Positions 23,227 to 31,900 of a stretch of 41,717 nucleotides of DNA are shown here, piece after piece (the first letter of the stretch is position 1; every line of letters begins with the position of its first letter). The stretch covers positions 1 through 41,717 of the forward strand of contig JBKGYK010000020.1 in the NCBI GenBank assembly GCA_046546095.1, given 5' to 3'. The notes below the pieces were generated by a model. The model saw only the letters and a list, made by a program, of their open reading frames with translations. It ran no database searches and was not told the DNA's origin. Source of the DNA: JAQIBY01 sp046546095. Its GTDB lineage: Bacteria; Bacteroidota; Bacteroidia; Bacteroidales; ML635J-15. Both the position numbers and the translations under genes were made by a program.

Positions 23227-23942
23227 TGGGAAATGAAAATAAGGGGCAATCGGATCCGGAAGTGCTGTATGAAGACAATCATCTGCTTGTGATTAATAAG
23301 CCTGCAGGGATGCTCGTGCAGGGTGATGATACCGGTGATCTTCCATTGATAGAACATTGCAAACAATATCTTAAAAAGAAATACAGTAAACCCGGAAATG
23401 TGTTTATGGGTCTTGTTCATCGTCTGGACAGACCTGTTAGCGGTGTTATTATTCTGGCAAGAACTGGCAAGGCCCTGGCCAGGCTCAATAAGCAGTTTAA
23501 AGATCAGCACCCTCAAAAAACATATCTGGCACTGGTGAAAAATAAGCCCCCAAAAACAAAAGAACGGCTCGTGGATTTTCTGAAAAAAAATCCAAAACAA
23601 AACAAATCATACTCAGCCGATCCCAATGATAAAGATGCAAAGAAAGCTGTTCTTGATTATGAAATCATTGGGCGGAGTGAGCATTATTACCTGCTGAAAA
23701 TCAATTTGCTGACCGGCAGACATCATCAGATACGTTGTCAGCTTGCCCATGTGGGTTGTCCTATACGAGGCGATTTGAAGTATGGATTTCCAAGATCAAA
23801 TCCGGATGGAAATATTTCACTGCATGCACGAAGCATCACCATAAGTCATCCTGTCAGGAAAGAAAGCATGACCTTTACCGCAGAATTGCCCCGGGAAAAA
23901 GTCTGGCAGTTATTCCGGAATGCTGTCAAGGATTGCGATTAA
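23226..23942 (+). CDS. RluA-family RNA pseudouridine synthase
   Basis: A 238-residue enzyme that isomerises uridine to pseudouridine in rRNA or tRNA. The catalytic motif is GLVHRLDRPVSGVIILARTGKALARL with Asp in HRLD. The family opening LYEDNHLLVINKPAGMLVQGD and the closing LLTGRHHQIRCQLAHVGCPIRGDLKYG are both present. It has no N-terminal S4 domain, so it is one of the short RluA members; the target base cannot be told from the sequence. The ATG overlaps the panB stop by one base (TGATG), giving translational coupling. Its 3' end overlaps the convergent lipoprotein gene by 33 nt. Confidence 0.94.
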   Translation: MGNENKGQSDPEVLYEDNHLLVINKPAGMLVQGDDTGDLPLIEHCKQYLKKKYSKPGNVFMGLVHRLDRPVSGVIILARTGKALARLNKQFKDQHPQKTYLALVKNKPPKTKERLVDFLKKNPKQNKSYSADPNDKDAKKAVLDYEIIGRSEHYYLLKINLLTGRHHQIRCQLAHVGCPIRGDLKYGFPRSNPDGNISLHARSITISHPVRKESMTFTAELPREKVWQLFRNAVKDCD

Positions 23943-24710
23943 GGAATCATCTGGTCTGATCAGTAGTTTCTTGTCTTTCAAAAAAGAGTATCCCAGGATG
24001 CCATCAAAGGCGGGATTGGGATCCGAAATACTTCGTCTGTCCGGGATCTGCCATATTTGCGTGGCAATCCTGATTTCTGATAAGTCACACTCCGGATTGA
24101 AAACAACAAAAAGAGTTGATTCCGGATTGAGCAAAAATGTCATGTCTAAGTCAGACATCTTCACCGGGATCAGAATTTTATCATCATGATAAACCTGGTA
24201 TTCTACAAATTCCATTTTTTCCGACCAGGGAAAATAATCAGCAATCTGGATACAGCCATCTTTGAAATCTATCAGCAAATCCCGGCCTTTGAAAAAGTCC
24301 AGGGATATCTCCCCGGCAATGCTGTCAGGTTCACTTCCTGTTCTCTTGCTGACCTGAAACGCTACCGGGCCAAAATCTATTTCACCAAGCTTGCCGCTGA
24401 CATTATCAACGGTTATCATTGAAGTATCTTTGCTTTTCAGCTCACCTACGGTATCTGCAAAATCATGATAAATAGAGTGCCTGCCCAGGCCGTTGTTTAA
24501 GCTCAAATAGGATTTCCGCGTGTATGGCCTTTCAAATTCTACAGGGATGAGGATTTTAGAATGTTTGTGATAATAATCTCCCAGGCTGTCGCTTTTCCAT
24601 ATAAAGGCAGCTTCTTTTATGTCAGTTGGTTCTGGCTTAATTTTGTTCTCAGGATGCTGACAAGCGAAGAATGCCAGAGAGATTATGAAAAATATTTTTG
24701 TAGTTTTCAT
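23910..24710 (-). CDS. lipoprotein with two degenerate retropepsin-like repeats
   Basis: A 266-residue protein with lipoprotein signal (IISLAFFAC, Cys17). The mature part looks like two copies of an aspartic-protease half. Repeat A (about 52-150) runs KILIPVEF...YLSLNNGLGRHSIY...GEISLDFFKGRDLLIDFKDG. Repeat B (about 178-258) runs KILIPVKM...MTFLLNPESTLFVVF...GILGYSFLKDKKLLIRPDDS. In working retropepsins the middle block is L-L-D-T-G. Here both copies have Asn (Asn72 in NNG, Asn195 in NPE), so catalysis is unlikely. The repeat reading is mine by eye. The role is unknown; a peptide-binding or structural role is possible. A TATATTTG promoter box lies just upstream. Confidence 0.75.
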   Translation of the reverse strand: MKTTKIFFIISLAFFACQHPENKIKPEPTDIKEAAFIWKSDSLGDYYHKHSKILIPVEFERPYTRKSYLSLNNGLGRHSIYHDFADTVGELKSKDTSMITVDNVSGKLGEIDFGPVAFQVSKRTGSEPDSIAGEISLDFFKGRDLLIDFKDGCIQIADYFPWSEKMEFVEYQVYHDDKILIPVKMSDLDMTFLLNPESTLFVVFNPECDLSEIRIATQIWQIPDRRSISDPNPAFDGILGYSFLKDKKLLIRPDDSLIAILDSIPE

Positions 24711-24726
24711 AGTACTGGAGTTTATT

Positions 24727-24734
24727 CAAATATA
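24727..24734 (-). promoter_or_regulatory. -7 promoter element of the retropepsin-like lipoprotein
   Basis: On the minus strand TATATTTG matches TAnnTTTG, 16 nt before the ATG. No clear -33 box. Confidence 0.45.
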
Positions 24735-24786
24735 CGTTTTTTTTGATTACAGGTTGTGATTTAATACTGTCCGGGGATATTTTTTT

Positions 24787-24794
24787 TAATTTTG
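24787..24794 (+). promoter_or_regulatory. -7 promoter element of the secreted esterase
   Basis: TAATTTTG matches TAnnTTTG only 10 nt before the ATG at 24805, implying a very short leader. No -33 box at the usual distance. Confidence 0.35.
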
Positions 24795-24804
24795 TATATC
24801 CAAA

Positions 24805-26028
24805 ATGCCGGAAAAATTGAGCAAATATTGTGTCTTAGTGCTGATGATTGTTTTATCAGGCATAACTTCCAAAGTGATGTCACAGCGCTATGTAAGCAGG
24901 GTGTTTGATGAGCAGGAAAGCGTTAGAGATGTGACCTATGCCTCAGGAGAAACTTACCTGGGGATTGACAGAGAGTTGCAGTTTGATTTTCATGCTCCTG
25001 AAGGTGATACTTTGTCATACAGGCCGCTGGTGATTACGGTTTTTGGTGGCTCTTTCCTTGTTGGCAACCGCCGATGGATTGATATGCAGGCATATGCAGA
25101 CAGTCTCACAGCATACGGCTATACAGTTGCATCTGTGGATTATCGTCTGGGATACAATCCGGTTTCCGGGGAAAGTCTGATAAGGGCAGCATACAGAGCC
25201 TCCCAGGATGTGAATGCAGCCATTCGCTACTTTAAAGCCAGGTATGAAACATATGGCATAGATACCAATCAGATTTATTTGCTTGGTAATTCTGCCGGGA
25301 GTATTGCATCGCTGACAGCAGCATTTCTTGATGATGAAGAGCGGCCTGCCGAAACTTATGCTGACCATATCCATCCGGATCTGCAGTGCATTGACTGTAA
25401 TGGTGATCATCAGCATCTGACCAGCGATGTTGCAGGAGTGATTTCACACTGGGGCGGGCTGACAGAAATGCATTTTATTGACAGATGGAATCAAACTCCG
25501 GTATGCTTTATTCATGGGATGGATGATTCCACGGTGCCATATGATATCGGGCCGGCTTATAATATTGATCTGTTGCCGGTGCTATATGGTTCGGAGTACC
25601 TTTCAGCAAGACTTGACAGTTTGGATATTTATAATGAACTGCACTTATTTGAGGAAGATGACCACTGTTTTTACCTGGAGAAAAGCCAACTCAGGCTGAA
25701 GCCGGATGAGTTCACTCAATGCCTGCATATTACCATTGATTTTCTTGCCAGGATGAATCCTGCAGTGAAACATCCGGCCCTGTTGCCGGGAGCAGCATGC
25801 ATTGATGATAAGAAAGAGCTGAGCCTTCATCCGGAATTGTTGCTAATTCCGGAGAAGTCTGACAAAGCGGATTTGTACAGGATACTGTCTCCGGAAGCTT
25901 TGGTGCTCAGTGAAGGAAAGCTTGCTGTTGTGCAGGATGCCATCCGCATTGATCACCTGGCTCCCGGTGTATATATGCTTGTTTTATATGATGATCAGCA
26001 AAGGCATTATTTACCCTTTACGAGGTAA
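24805..26028 (+). CDS. secreted alpha/beta-hydrolase (esterase) with T9SS-like C-terminal sorting domain
   Basis: A 407-residue secreted enzyme. A signal peptide (SKYCVLVLMIVLSGITSKVMSQ) precedes an alpha/beta-hydrolase core of the esterase/BD-FAE type. The oxyanion loop is VITVFGGSF, the nucleophile elbow is LGNSAGSIASL (Ser in GxSxG), an acid is in HGMDDSTVPYD and the His is in EEDDHCFYLE. The last 55 residues (DLYRILSPEALVLSEG...RIDHLAPGVYMLVLYDDQQRHYLPF) have the pattern of a type A sorting domain of the type IX secretion system, including LAPGVYML. The protein is thus probably sent across the outer membrane. Substrate unknown. It ends 9 nt from the convergent yihY-like gene. Confidence 0.88.
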   Translation: MPEKLSKYCVLVLMIVLSGITSKVMSQRYVSRVFDEQESVRDVTYASGETYLGIDRELQFDFHAPEGDTLSYRPLVITVFGGSFLVGNRRWIDMQAYADSLTAYGYTVASVDYRLGYNPVSGESLIRAAYRASQDVNAAIRYFKARYETYGIDTNQIYLLGNSAGSIASLTAAFLDDEERPAETYADHIHPDLQCIDCNGDHQHLTSDVAGVISHWGGLTEMHFIDRWNQTPVCFIHGMDDSTVPYDIGPAYNIDLLPVLYGSEYLSARLDSLDIYNELHLFEEDDHCFYLEKSQLRLKPDEFTQCLHITIDFLARMNPAVKHPALLPGAACIDDKKELSLHPELLLIPEKSDKADLYRILSPEALVLSEGKLAVVQDAIRIDHLAPGVYMLVLYDDQQRHYLPFTR

Positions 26029-26037
26029 TGAGTAATT

Positions 26038-26946
26038 CTATCCTTCCTCAGTATTGTTTTTCAGTCTGCCACGTTCCATGATGCTGGCATTGAGTTCAAA
26101 ACCAATAATAACAGCGAAACTCATGATGTATATCCAGATCAGCATAATGATGATTGTACCAATGGATCCGTAGAGTTTATTGTATTGCCCGAAGTTATTG
26201 ACAAAGAATGAAAAGCCATAAGATGAAATGACCATCAGAAGCGTTGCCAGTGTAGCTCCGGGTGAAATAAACTTAAATCTGCCGCGTCGGGCGGGAGCCA
26301 GATAGTAAATAAATGACGTGCTGAAGAAGAACAATGCCAGAATGATGATTACCCGGATTGCAAGAAATACATACCAGAGTAGTTTTGAATCATCAAAGAA
26401 TTTCTCATACAGTGATTCATTGATTGTCAGCAGTGCGATGGTAATTGTGATCAGAACAAACTGTATGAAAACCAAAAGAATAGATACCAGTCTGCGTGTC
26501 CACCATTTTCTGTACTCTATGGAATGGTATGAGTTGTTAAAAGCCCTGATCAGTGAGATCACACCATTGGAAGCTACAAAGAGGGCAAAGAAAAATGTGA
26601 TAGACAAAAGGGAGCCCCTTTGTTTTGTGATAATGTCCACGATGGTGTCTTCCAGCGTTGCAAATGCATTATCGGGAAGAAAAGTTTCCAGCAGGTTTAA
26701 CAATGATTCCTGGAAGTTTTCAATAGGAACATAGGGAATCAGTGTGAACAAAAAGATGATTGCCGGGAAAATTGACAAAAACGCAGAGAAGGCTACGCTG
26801 GCAGCTCTTTGTCCTATAGAGCCTTTTTGTATCCCCCGCATAAAAAATTTTCCAATATCGTAAATGGGGTATTTGTCAAAGCCCGGCAGGGAGAATCGTT
26901 TTGCTTTATCTTTTAGCCATAGTTTAAGATACCGAAGTTTCTTCAT
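26038..26946 (-). CDS. YihY/BrkB-family inner-membrane protein
   Basis: A 302-residue polytopic membrane protein. The family block GQRAASVAFSAFLSIFPAIIFLFTLIPYVP lies at about residues 46-75. Five or six further helices follow, including SLLSITFFFALFVASNGVISLIRAFNNSY and GSIGTIIIMLIWIYIMSFAVIIGFELNA near the C-terminus. The family was once called ribonuclease BN, which is wrong for this membrane group; the true role is unknown. It starts 3 nt after nadC and is the last gene of the DUF4783-nadC-yihY unit. Confidence 0.93.
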   Translation of the reverse strand: MKKLRYLKLWLKDKAKRFSLPGFDKYPIYDIGKFFMRGIQKGSIGQRAASVAFSAFLSIFPAIIFLFTLIPYVPIENFQESLLNLLETFLPDNAFATLEDTIVDIITKQRGSLLSITFFFALFVASNGVISLIRAFNNSYHSIEYRKWWTRRLVSILLVFIQFVLITITIALLTINESLYEKFFDDSKLLWYVFLAIRVIIILALFFFSTSFIYYLAPARRGRFKFISPGATLATLLMVISSYGFSFFVNNFGQYNKLYGSIGTIIIMLIWIYIMSFAVIIGFELNASIMERGRLKNNTEEG

Positions 26947-26949
26947 GGA

Positions 26950-27795
26950 TTATACTACGTATAGAGAAATGTCCAGGCTTTTTATGTGGTGTGTAAGTGA
27001 CCCCACAGAAATATAATCCACACCTGTTTCAGCATATGCCCTGAGATTTTTTAATGTAATTCCCCCTGAGCTTTCGAGTTCGATGCGTTTATTGACATGT
27101 TTTACGGCCTGCCGGGTATCTTCAATTGTGAAATTGTCAAGCATAACCCTGTCAACCTTGTCAGATTCCAGGACCTGATCGAGTTCTTCAAAGTTTCTTA
27201 CTTCAATTTCAATGGGAATATCGATGTCTTTCTTTTTCAGGTAAGCTTTAGCCATGTTTATTGCTTTACAGATGCCACCGGCAAAATCAATGTGGTTGTC
27301 TTTCAGCATGATCATGTCATATAGCCCCATCCTGTGATTTTTACCACCGCCGATTCTTACTGCTTCCTTCTCAAGCAGGCGCATTCCGGGGGTGGTTTTC
27401 CTGGTATCAAGGATTTTGGCATTTGTTCCATGGATAGCATCTGTATATTCTCTGGTTTTTGTGGCTATGCCACTCATTCGTTGCAGAAAATTCAACACGA
27501 CCCGTTCTGCTGTCAGGATGTTGCGCTTATTACCGGAGATAGTCAGTATTTCATCTCCCGGGCCAATGGTGTCCCCATCTACGAGATAGGTTTCTACTTT
27601 GATGTTTTTATCATAGGCCGCAAAAACAGCCTTGGCGACTTCTACACCAGCCAAAACGCCAGATTCTTTGGCAAATATTCTGGCATTTCCTTTTTCATTT
27701 CCGTTAAAACATGCAATTGATGAATGGTCTCCTTCACCCAGATCTTCTCTCATCGCAAGCTGAATGATTTCATTCAGATAATCTTCGTAATTCAT
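26950..27795 (-). CDS. nadC: nicotinate-nucleotide pyrophosphorylase (carboxylating)
   Basis: Quinolinate phosphoribosyltransferase of de novo NAD synthesis, making nicotinate mononucleotide from quinolinate and PRPP. The 281 residues include EDLGEGDHSS, ERVVLNFLQRMSGIATKTREY, ILDTRKTTPGMRLLEKEAVRIGGGKNHRMGLYDMIMLKDNH and VMLDNF, with IELESSGGITLKNLRAYAETGVDYISVGSLTHH at the end, all typical. Its ATG overlaps the stop of the DUF4783 gene by one base (TAATG). No nadA or nadB is in the window. Confidence 0.97.
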   Translation of the reverse strand: MNYEDYLNEIIQLAMREDLGEGDHSSIACFNGNEKGNARIFAKESGVLAGVEVAKAVFAAYDKNIKVETYLVDGDTIGPGDEILTISGNKRNILTAERVVLNFLQRMSGIATKTREYTDAIHGTNAKILDTRKTTPGMRLLEKEAVRIGGGKNHRMGLYDMIMLKDNHIDFAGGICKAINMAKAYLKKKDIDIPIEIEVRNFEELDQVLESDKVDRVMLDNFTIEDTRQAVKHVNKRIELESSGGITLKNLRAYAETGVDYISVGSLTHHIKSLDISLYVV

Positions 27796-28193
27796 TATTC
27801 CTCCTGTATTCTTAGTTGATGTATCAGTGGCTCCTTATCTCTCATTTTGACAAGGAAGTTTATTCTGTATTTTCCTGATTTTGTTTCCAGAGTACCAATG
27901 GCATATTTTACTTTTTCGCTGCCACCCTGATGCAAAACAGAAAAGGATTCCGGCCTGTTTTTGTTGAAAAAATCCTTTAGGATCTGTGTGGCCTGGGCTT
28001 TGCTGTATATGCCCTCCTCGTCCATCAGAATTAATTCTACCGATTCGTTGAAATAATCGCTGAGATTTTCAATATTGCCAAGTTCGATGGCCTTAAATAT
28101 CTTTACCGGAATATCAAAGGCAGGTGCAGCTTTTGCAGTGATGGCTGTGCCAAGAATGCAAAGTATGAAGATGAGATTTTTGACCTTTTTCAT
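27795..28193 (-). CDS. DUF4783 secreted protein (NTF2-like fold)
   Basis: A 132-residue exported protein with signal peptide (NLIFILCILGTAITAKAAP) and a single alpha+beta domain. The segments FDIPVKIFKAIELGNIENLSDYFNESVELIL and YSKAQATQILKDFFNKNRPESFSVLHQGGS are the DUF4783 pattern, related to NTF2/SnoaL cones. The family is confined largely to Bacteroidota and often lies beside nadC, as here. Its function is unknown. The stop codon overlaps the nadC start by one base. A divergent gene, rlmH, lies upstream. Confidence 0.88.
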   Translation of the reverse strand: MKKVKNLIFILCILGTAITAKAAPAFDIPVKIFKAIELGNIENLSDYFNESVELILMDEEGIYSKAQATQILKDFFNKNRPESFSVLHQGGSEKVKYAIGTLETKSGKYRINFLVKMRDKEPLIHQLRIQEE

Positions 28194-28291
28194 GTTCGCT
28201 TAAATTAGTTACTTTATCCCAGCAAAAATTAAACCAAAGCAGTGCAATTTGTAATTACTGTTCGGATTTGTACAAAGTTAATGAATATTTT

Positions 28292-28765
28292 ATGAAAATA
28301 AAGCTTATCTTCATCGGGAAAACGGAAAAGAAACAATTTCAACCCATACTATCCATGTACCTGAAGCGCCTGCAGCGTTATGCCCGGATCGAAACCATTG
28401 AGATATCCGATATCAAAAACCGTGGGGCTTTGCGCGAAGAAGAGGTGAAAGAACAAGAAGGGATGAAAATCCTGGATAAGACAGAAAACAGTGATTACCT
28501 TATCCTGCTGGATGAAAACGGCTTGTCAATGAGTTCTGTGGAATTTGCCGGTTTTATTGAAAAGTTACAGATGAGAGCTGTACGGCAGGTTGTCTTTGTT
28601 GTAGGTGGAGCCTGGGGATTCTCAAAAGCTGTGTATCAGCGTGCCGATACAAAAATATCACTGAGTAGCATGACTTTCTCTCATCAGTTAATCAGAATTA
28701 TCTTTGCCGAGCAATTGTACCGTGTCTTTACCATCATAAAAAACGAGCCATACCATCATGCATAA
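28292..28765 (+). CDS. rlmH: 23S rRNA (pseudouridine(1915)-N(3))-methyltransferase RlmH
   Basis: SPOUT methyltransferase that methylates pseudouridine 1915 in helix 69 of 23S rRNA. The ATG at 28292 gives 157 residues, the usual length; an in-frame TTG 24 nt upstream is less likely. Family motifs are KIKLIFIGKTEK, DYLILLDENGLSMSS, VVFVVGGAWGFSKAVYQRAD and SLSSMTFSHQLIRIIFAEQLYRVFTIIKNEPYHHA, with the SAM-binding knot at the C-terminus. It is a single gene divergent from DUF4783-nadC. Confidence 0.97.
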   Translation: MKIKLIFIGKTEKKQFQPILSMYLKRLQRYARIETIEISDIKNRGALREEEVKEQEGMKILDKTENSDYLILLDENGLSMSSVEFAGFIEKLQMRAVRQVVFVVGGAWGFSKAVYQRADTKISLSSMTFSHQLIRIIFAEQLYRVFTIIKNEPYHHA

Positions 28766-28911
28766 GCGAGCGATGAAGCAGGTTTGTTGCTTTTGTGACC
28801 AATGATTGTGGCATTTCGGCAGGCATGGCAGGTGTCCGTTTTTTGCTCAGGCATCATAAGCTTTTCAAAAAATCATGCATTTTCTCTGAATATTGATTAT
28901 TTTTAACCCAA

Positions 28912-31900
28912 ATGCTGTCACATATGAGAAAATTCAGATATCTACTGATTTCATTGCTTGTTTTTAGCCTGAGTTTTATCATTGCTCTGCTCATGCAGCG
29001 CAATGCAGAAACTCCTGCAGAAGAAAAAATCCAGGTAGATCAGATACAATCCCAACTTGAGCTGCAACTGGATTTTGTTGAGGATGTTTTTGATGAATTG
29101 GATGCCATCGGTGAAAAGTCCGCAGAAGATTCTGTCTGTCGTTCCGTATTTCGCAGACATGAGAATTATATGTCTGAGCGGATGATTTCATTTTATGTGT
29201 TTGACTCCTCGCGTCTTGTATGCTGGAGCGACCGGCTTATGCCTTTGATTTATGCCGACCTGCCCGGCGAGGAAATCGTTGTAAAAAAGAAACCCAACGG
29301 GTATTACATCATGACATGCAGGGTACAGCAGGAAAAAACATTTGTGGCTACCATCCTGCTACAGCGCATTTATGAATATGATAATCCCTATTTGCCTGAA
29401 GGATTCCCGGCCGTGTATAACCTGCCCGAAGAGATAAGCGTCACCATCAATCCTGACAAAGGAAGCCCGGTTCATCTAAAGGGACAATATTTGTTTAGTC
29501 TTGTTGCAAAAGACCAACCCATCACTGACCGGCTCACCTGTGATTTGTCAGCTATCCTGTTTCTACTGGCGTTTCTGAGCTTGTTAACGGCCATGTATTT
29601 TGGGTACGGTTTTATCGCAGAAACCCTCAGACAACCAAACTGGCTATTCCTGGCTCTGGTAGCTGATCTTGTGTTATTGCGTTTTCTGATACTGTATTTT
29701 GATTTTCCTGCCACATGGATGCAACTGGAGCTTTTTTCTCCCATTCATTATGCAGAGTCAGTCATCAATGATTCTCTCGGTGGAATTCTTATCAATGCCA
29801 TACTGGTTTTTTTCTTTGCTTTATTGTTTCACAAGTATTTCAGATTGCGCAGACGCAAATTGCCCGAAGTTTTACAAATTGTGCTTGCACTTGTCGTAAG
29901 TGCTGTTTCCTTGTTGATCGTGTTTTTCAGCCTGATGAAGATACAGGGCATTATACAGAATTCAAATATTCCTTTTGACTTTAAACAACTTCTTGAACTC
30001 AACTATTTCTCGTATGTAGGGCTTGCAGTTGGCTTGATGCTGTTGATAGCCAATGGTTTTATTATTGACAGATTGATGCTGGAATCCAGAAAACTCATTA
30101 AGCAGGTTTTCTGGAAAATTTCCGGTGTGTTTTTCCTGGTTTTGATTCCTGTTATCAACTGGTTGATCGCTGAACAAAGCCTGAATATTGTCAGTCTTCT
30201 TTCGCTGATCGTACTCGTTTATGTGATTGCATGGACTGGCTTAACAAAGAAAAAGATGTCATACTATATTCTGCTGCTCTATACATTCCTGCTTGCTTTA
30301 TTGATCACATCCTTTTTCAGTGAAGTTCTAAATGCCAAAAAGGAAAAACAGAGTAAGGTGCTGGCCTTGAATTTGTCCAATGAGCGTGATGCAGGAGCTG
30401 AATACTTCATTGGAAAAATGAATACAAAGCTTTGTGAGGACGACAAGCTGATTGAGGAGCTAAATACAGGCGATTATGATAAGGCATATGATTATTTTCA
30501 GGACAAGTACCTGGCAGCTTATCTGAGTAAATTCAATTTTCAGTTATCCCTGTGTGATGAAAATGACAGCCTTATTATTGAGCCGGATAATGTAGCAATG
30601 CATTGCCAGAAATTCTTTGATACCATGCTGGAGACATCAGGAATCCTGATCCCCGGGACAGATTTCTATTTTCTTGATAACAACAATGGGCGGATTTCTT
30701 ATCTGGGAGCTATTCCTGTTGCTGTTACCGATAGTCTTAATACCGTTCTTTATGTTGAGCTGGATTCAAGGGTGCATGTGGAGGGCCCGGGTTATCCTGA
30801 ATTGCTTTTGGAGAAATCGCTGATGCCCAAGAAGTACAGTGGCGATATTTCGTATGCCAAGTATTATATGTCAAATCTCATTAGCAGCAAAGGAGATTAT
30901 GAGTATTCCTTGCAGAAAGATTTCAAAACAGATGCAGAGGAGTTTTTCCGATATCAGAAAAGCGGTTATACCCACCTGGTATATAATCCGGACAGTGATA
31001 ATTTTATCATCATCAGCAGAGAAACCGAAGACCTACAGTCATACTCAATATTTTTTACCTACATTTTCTTTATTCTGTTTATGCTGATGAACGTTGTGTA
31101 TCTGATTGCGTACTTCATCAGACGACACAAACGCGGGGCACGCATGGGCAGTTTGAAAAACCGCTTTCAGACGTACCTTGTTTTAATTTTATCCTTATCG
31201 ATTATTGTTATCGGAACCGTGAGCATTATCTTTTATATTCAAAAATACAGAGATAAACAAAAGGACAATATTGAGGAAAAAATGCAGTCTGTTCTTGTGG
31301 AGCTTAACCATAAGCTGGGAAATGAACAGCAGCTTGACAAATCAATGGAAGAATATCTGAATTATCTTCTTGTAAAGTTTTCCAATGTGTTTTATACCGA
31401 TATCAATTTGTTCGATACGGGTGGTAGATTGCTGGCATCCTCCCGCATGGAGTTGTATGAAAAGGGACTTGTCGGAAAGCGCATGAGCCCGGACGCTTTA
31501 TACAGAATCAGGGATAACGGGAACAATTATTTTGTGCAGAATGAAACCATTGGAGAGATGGATTATTTGTCAGCTTATCTGCCTTTCAGAAATGAAAACG
31601 GAGAGATACTTGCTTATATCAATCTGCCGTATTTTGCAAGACAGCAGGATTTTAGCCAGGAGATATCCAGCCTTACCGTTGCCTTGCTCAATGTGTATTT
31701 GATTTTATTTATTCTGGTGATACTGATTGCAATCTTCACCAGTAATCAACTGACCAGACCCTTAAAAATGATAGAAAACAGTTTGCGTAAAATGGATATA
31801 TCCCGGCGTAACAGGAAAATATCCTATGCTGGTGATGATGAGCTGGGCAGCCTTGTGCAGGAATATAATCGCAAAGTTGATGAACTTGCTGAAAGTGCTG

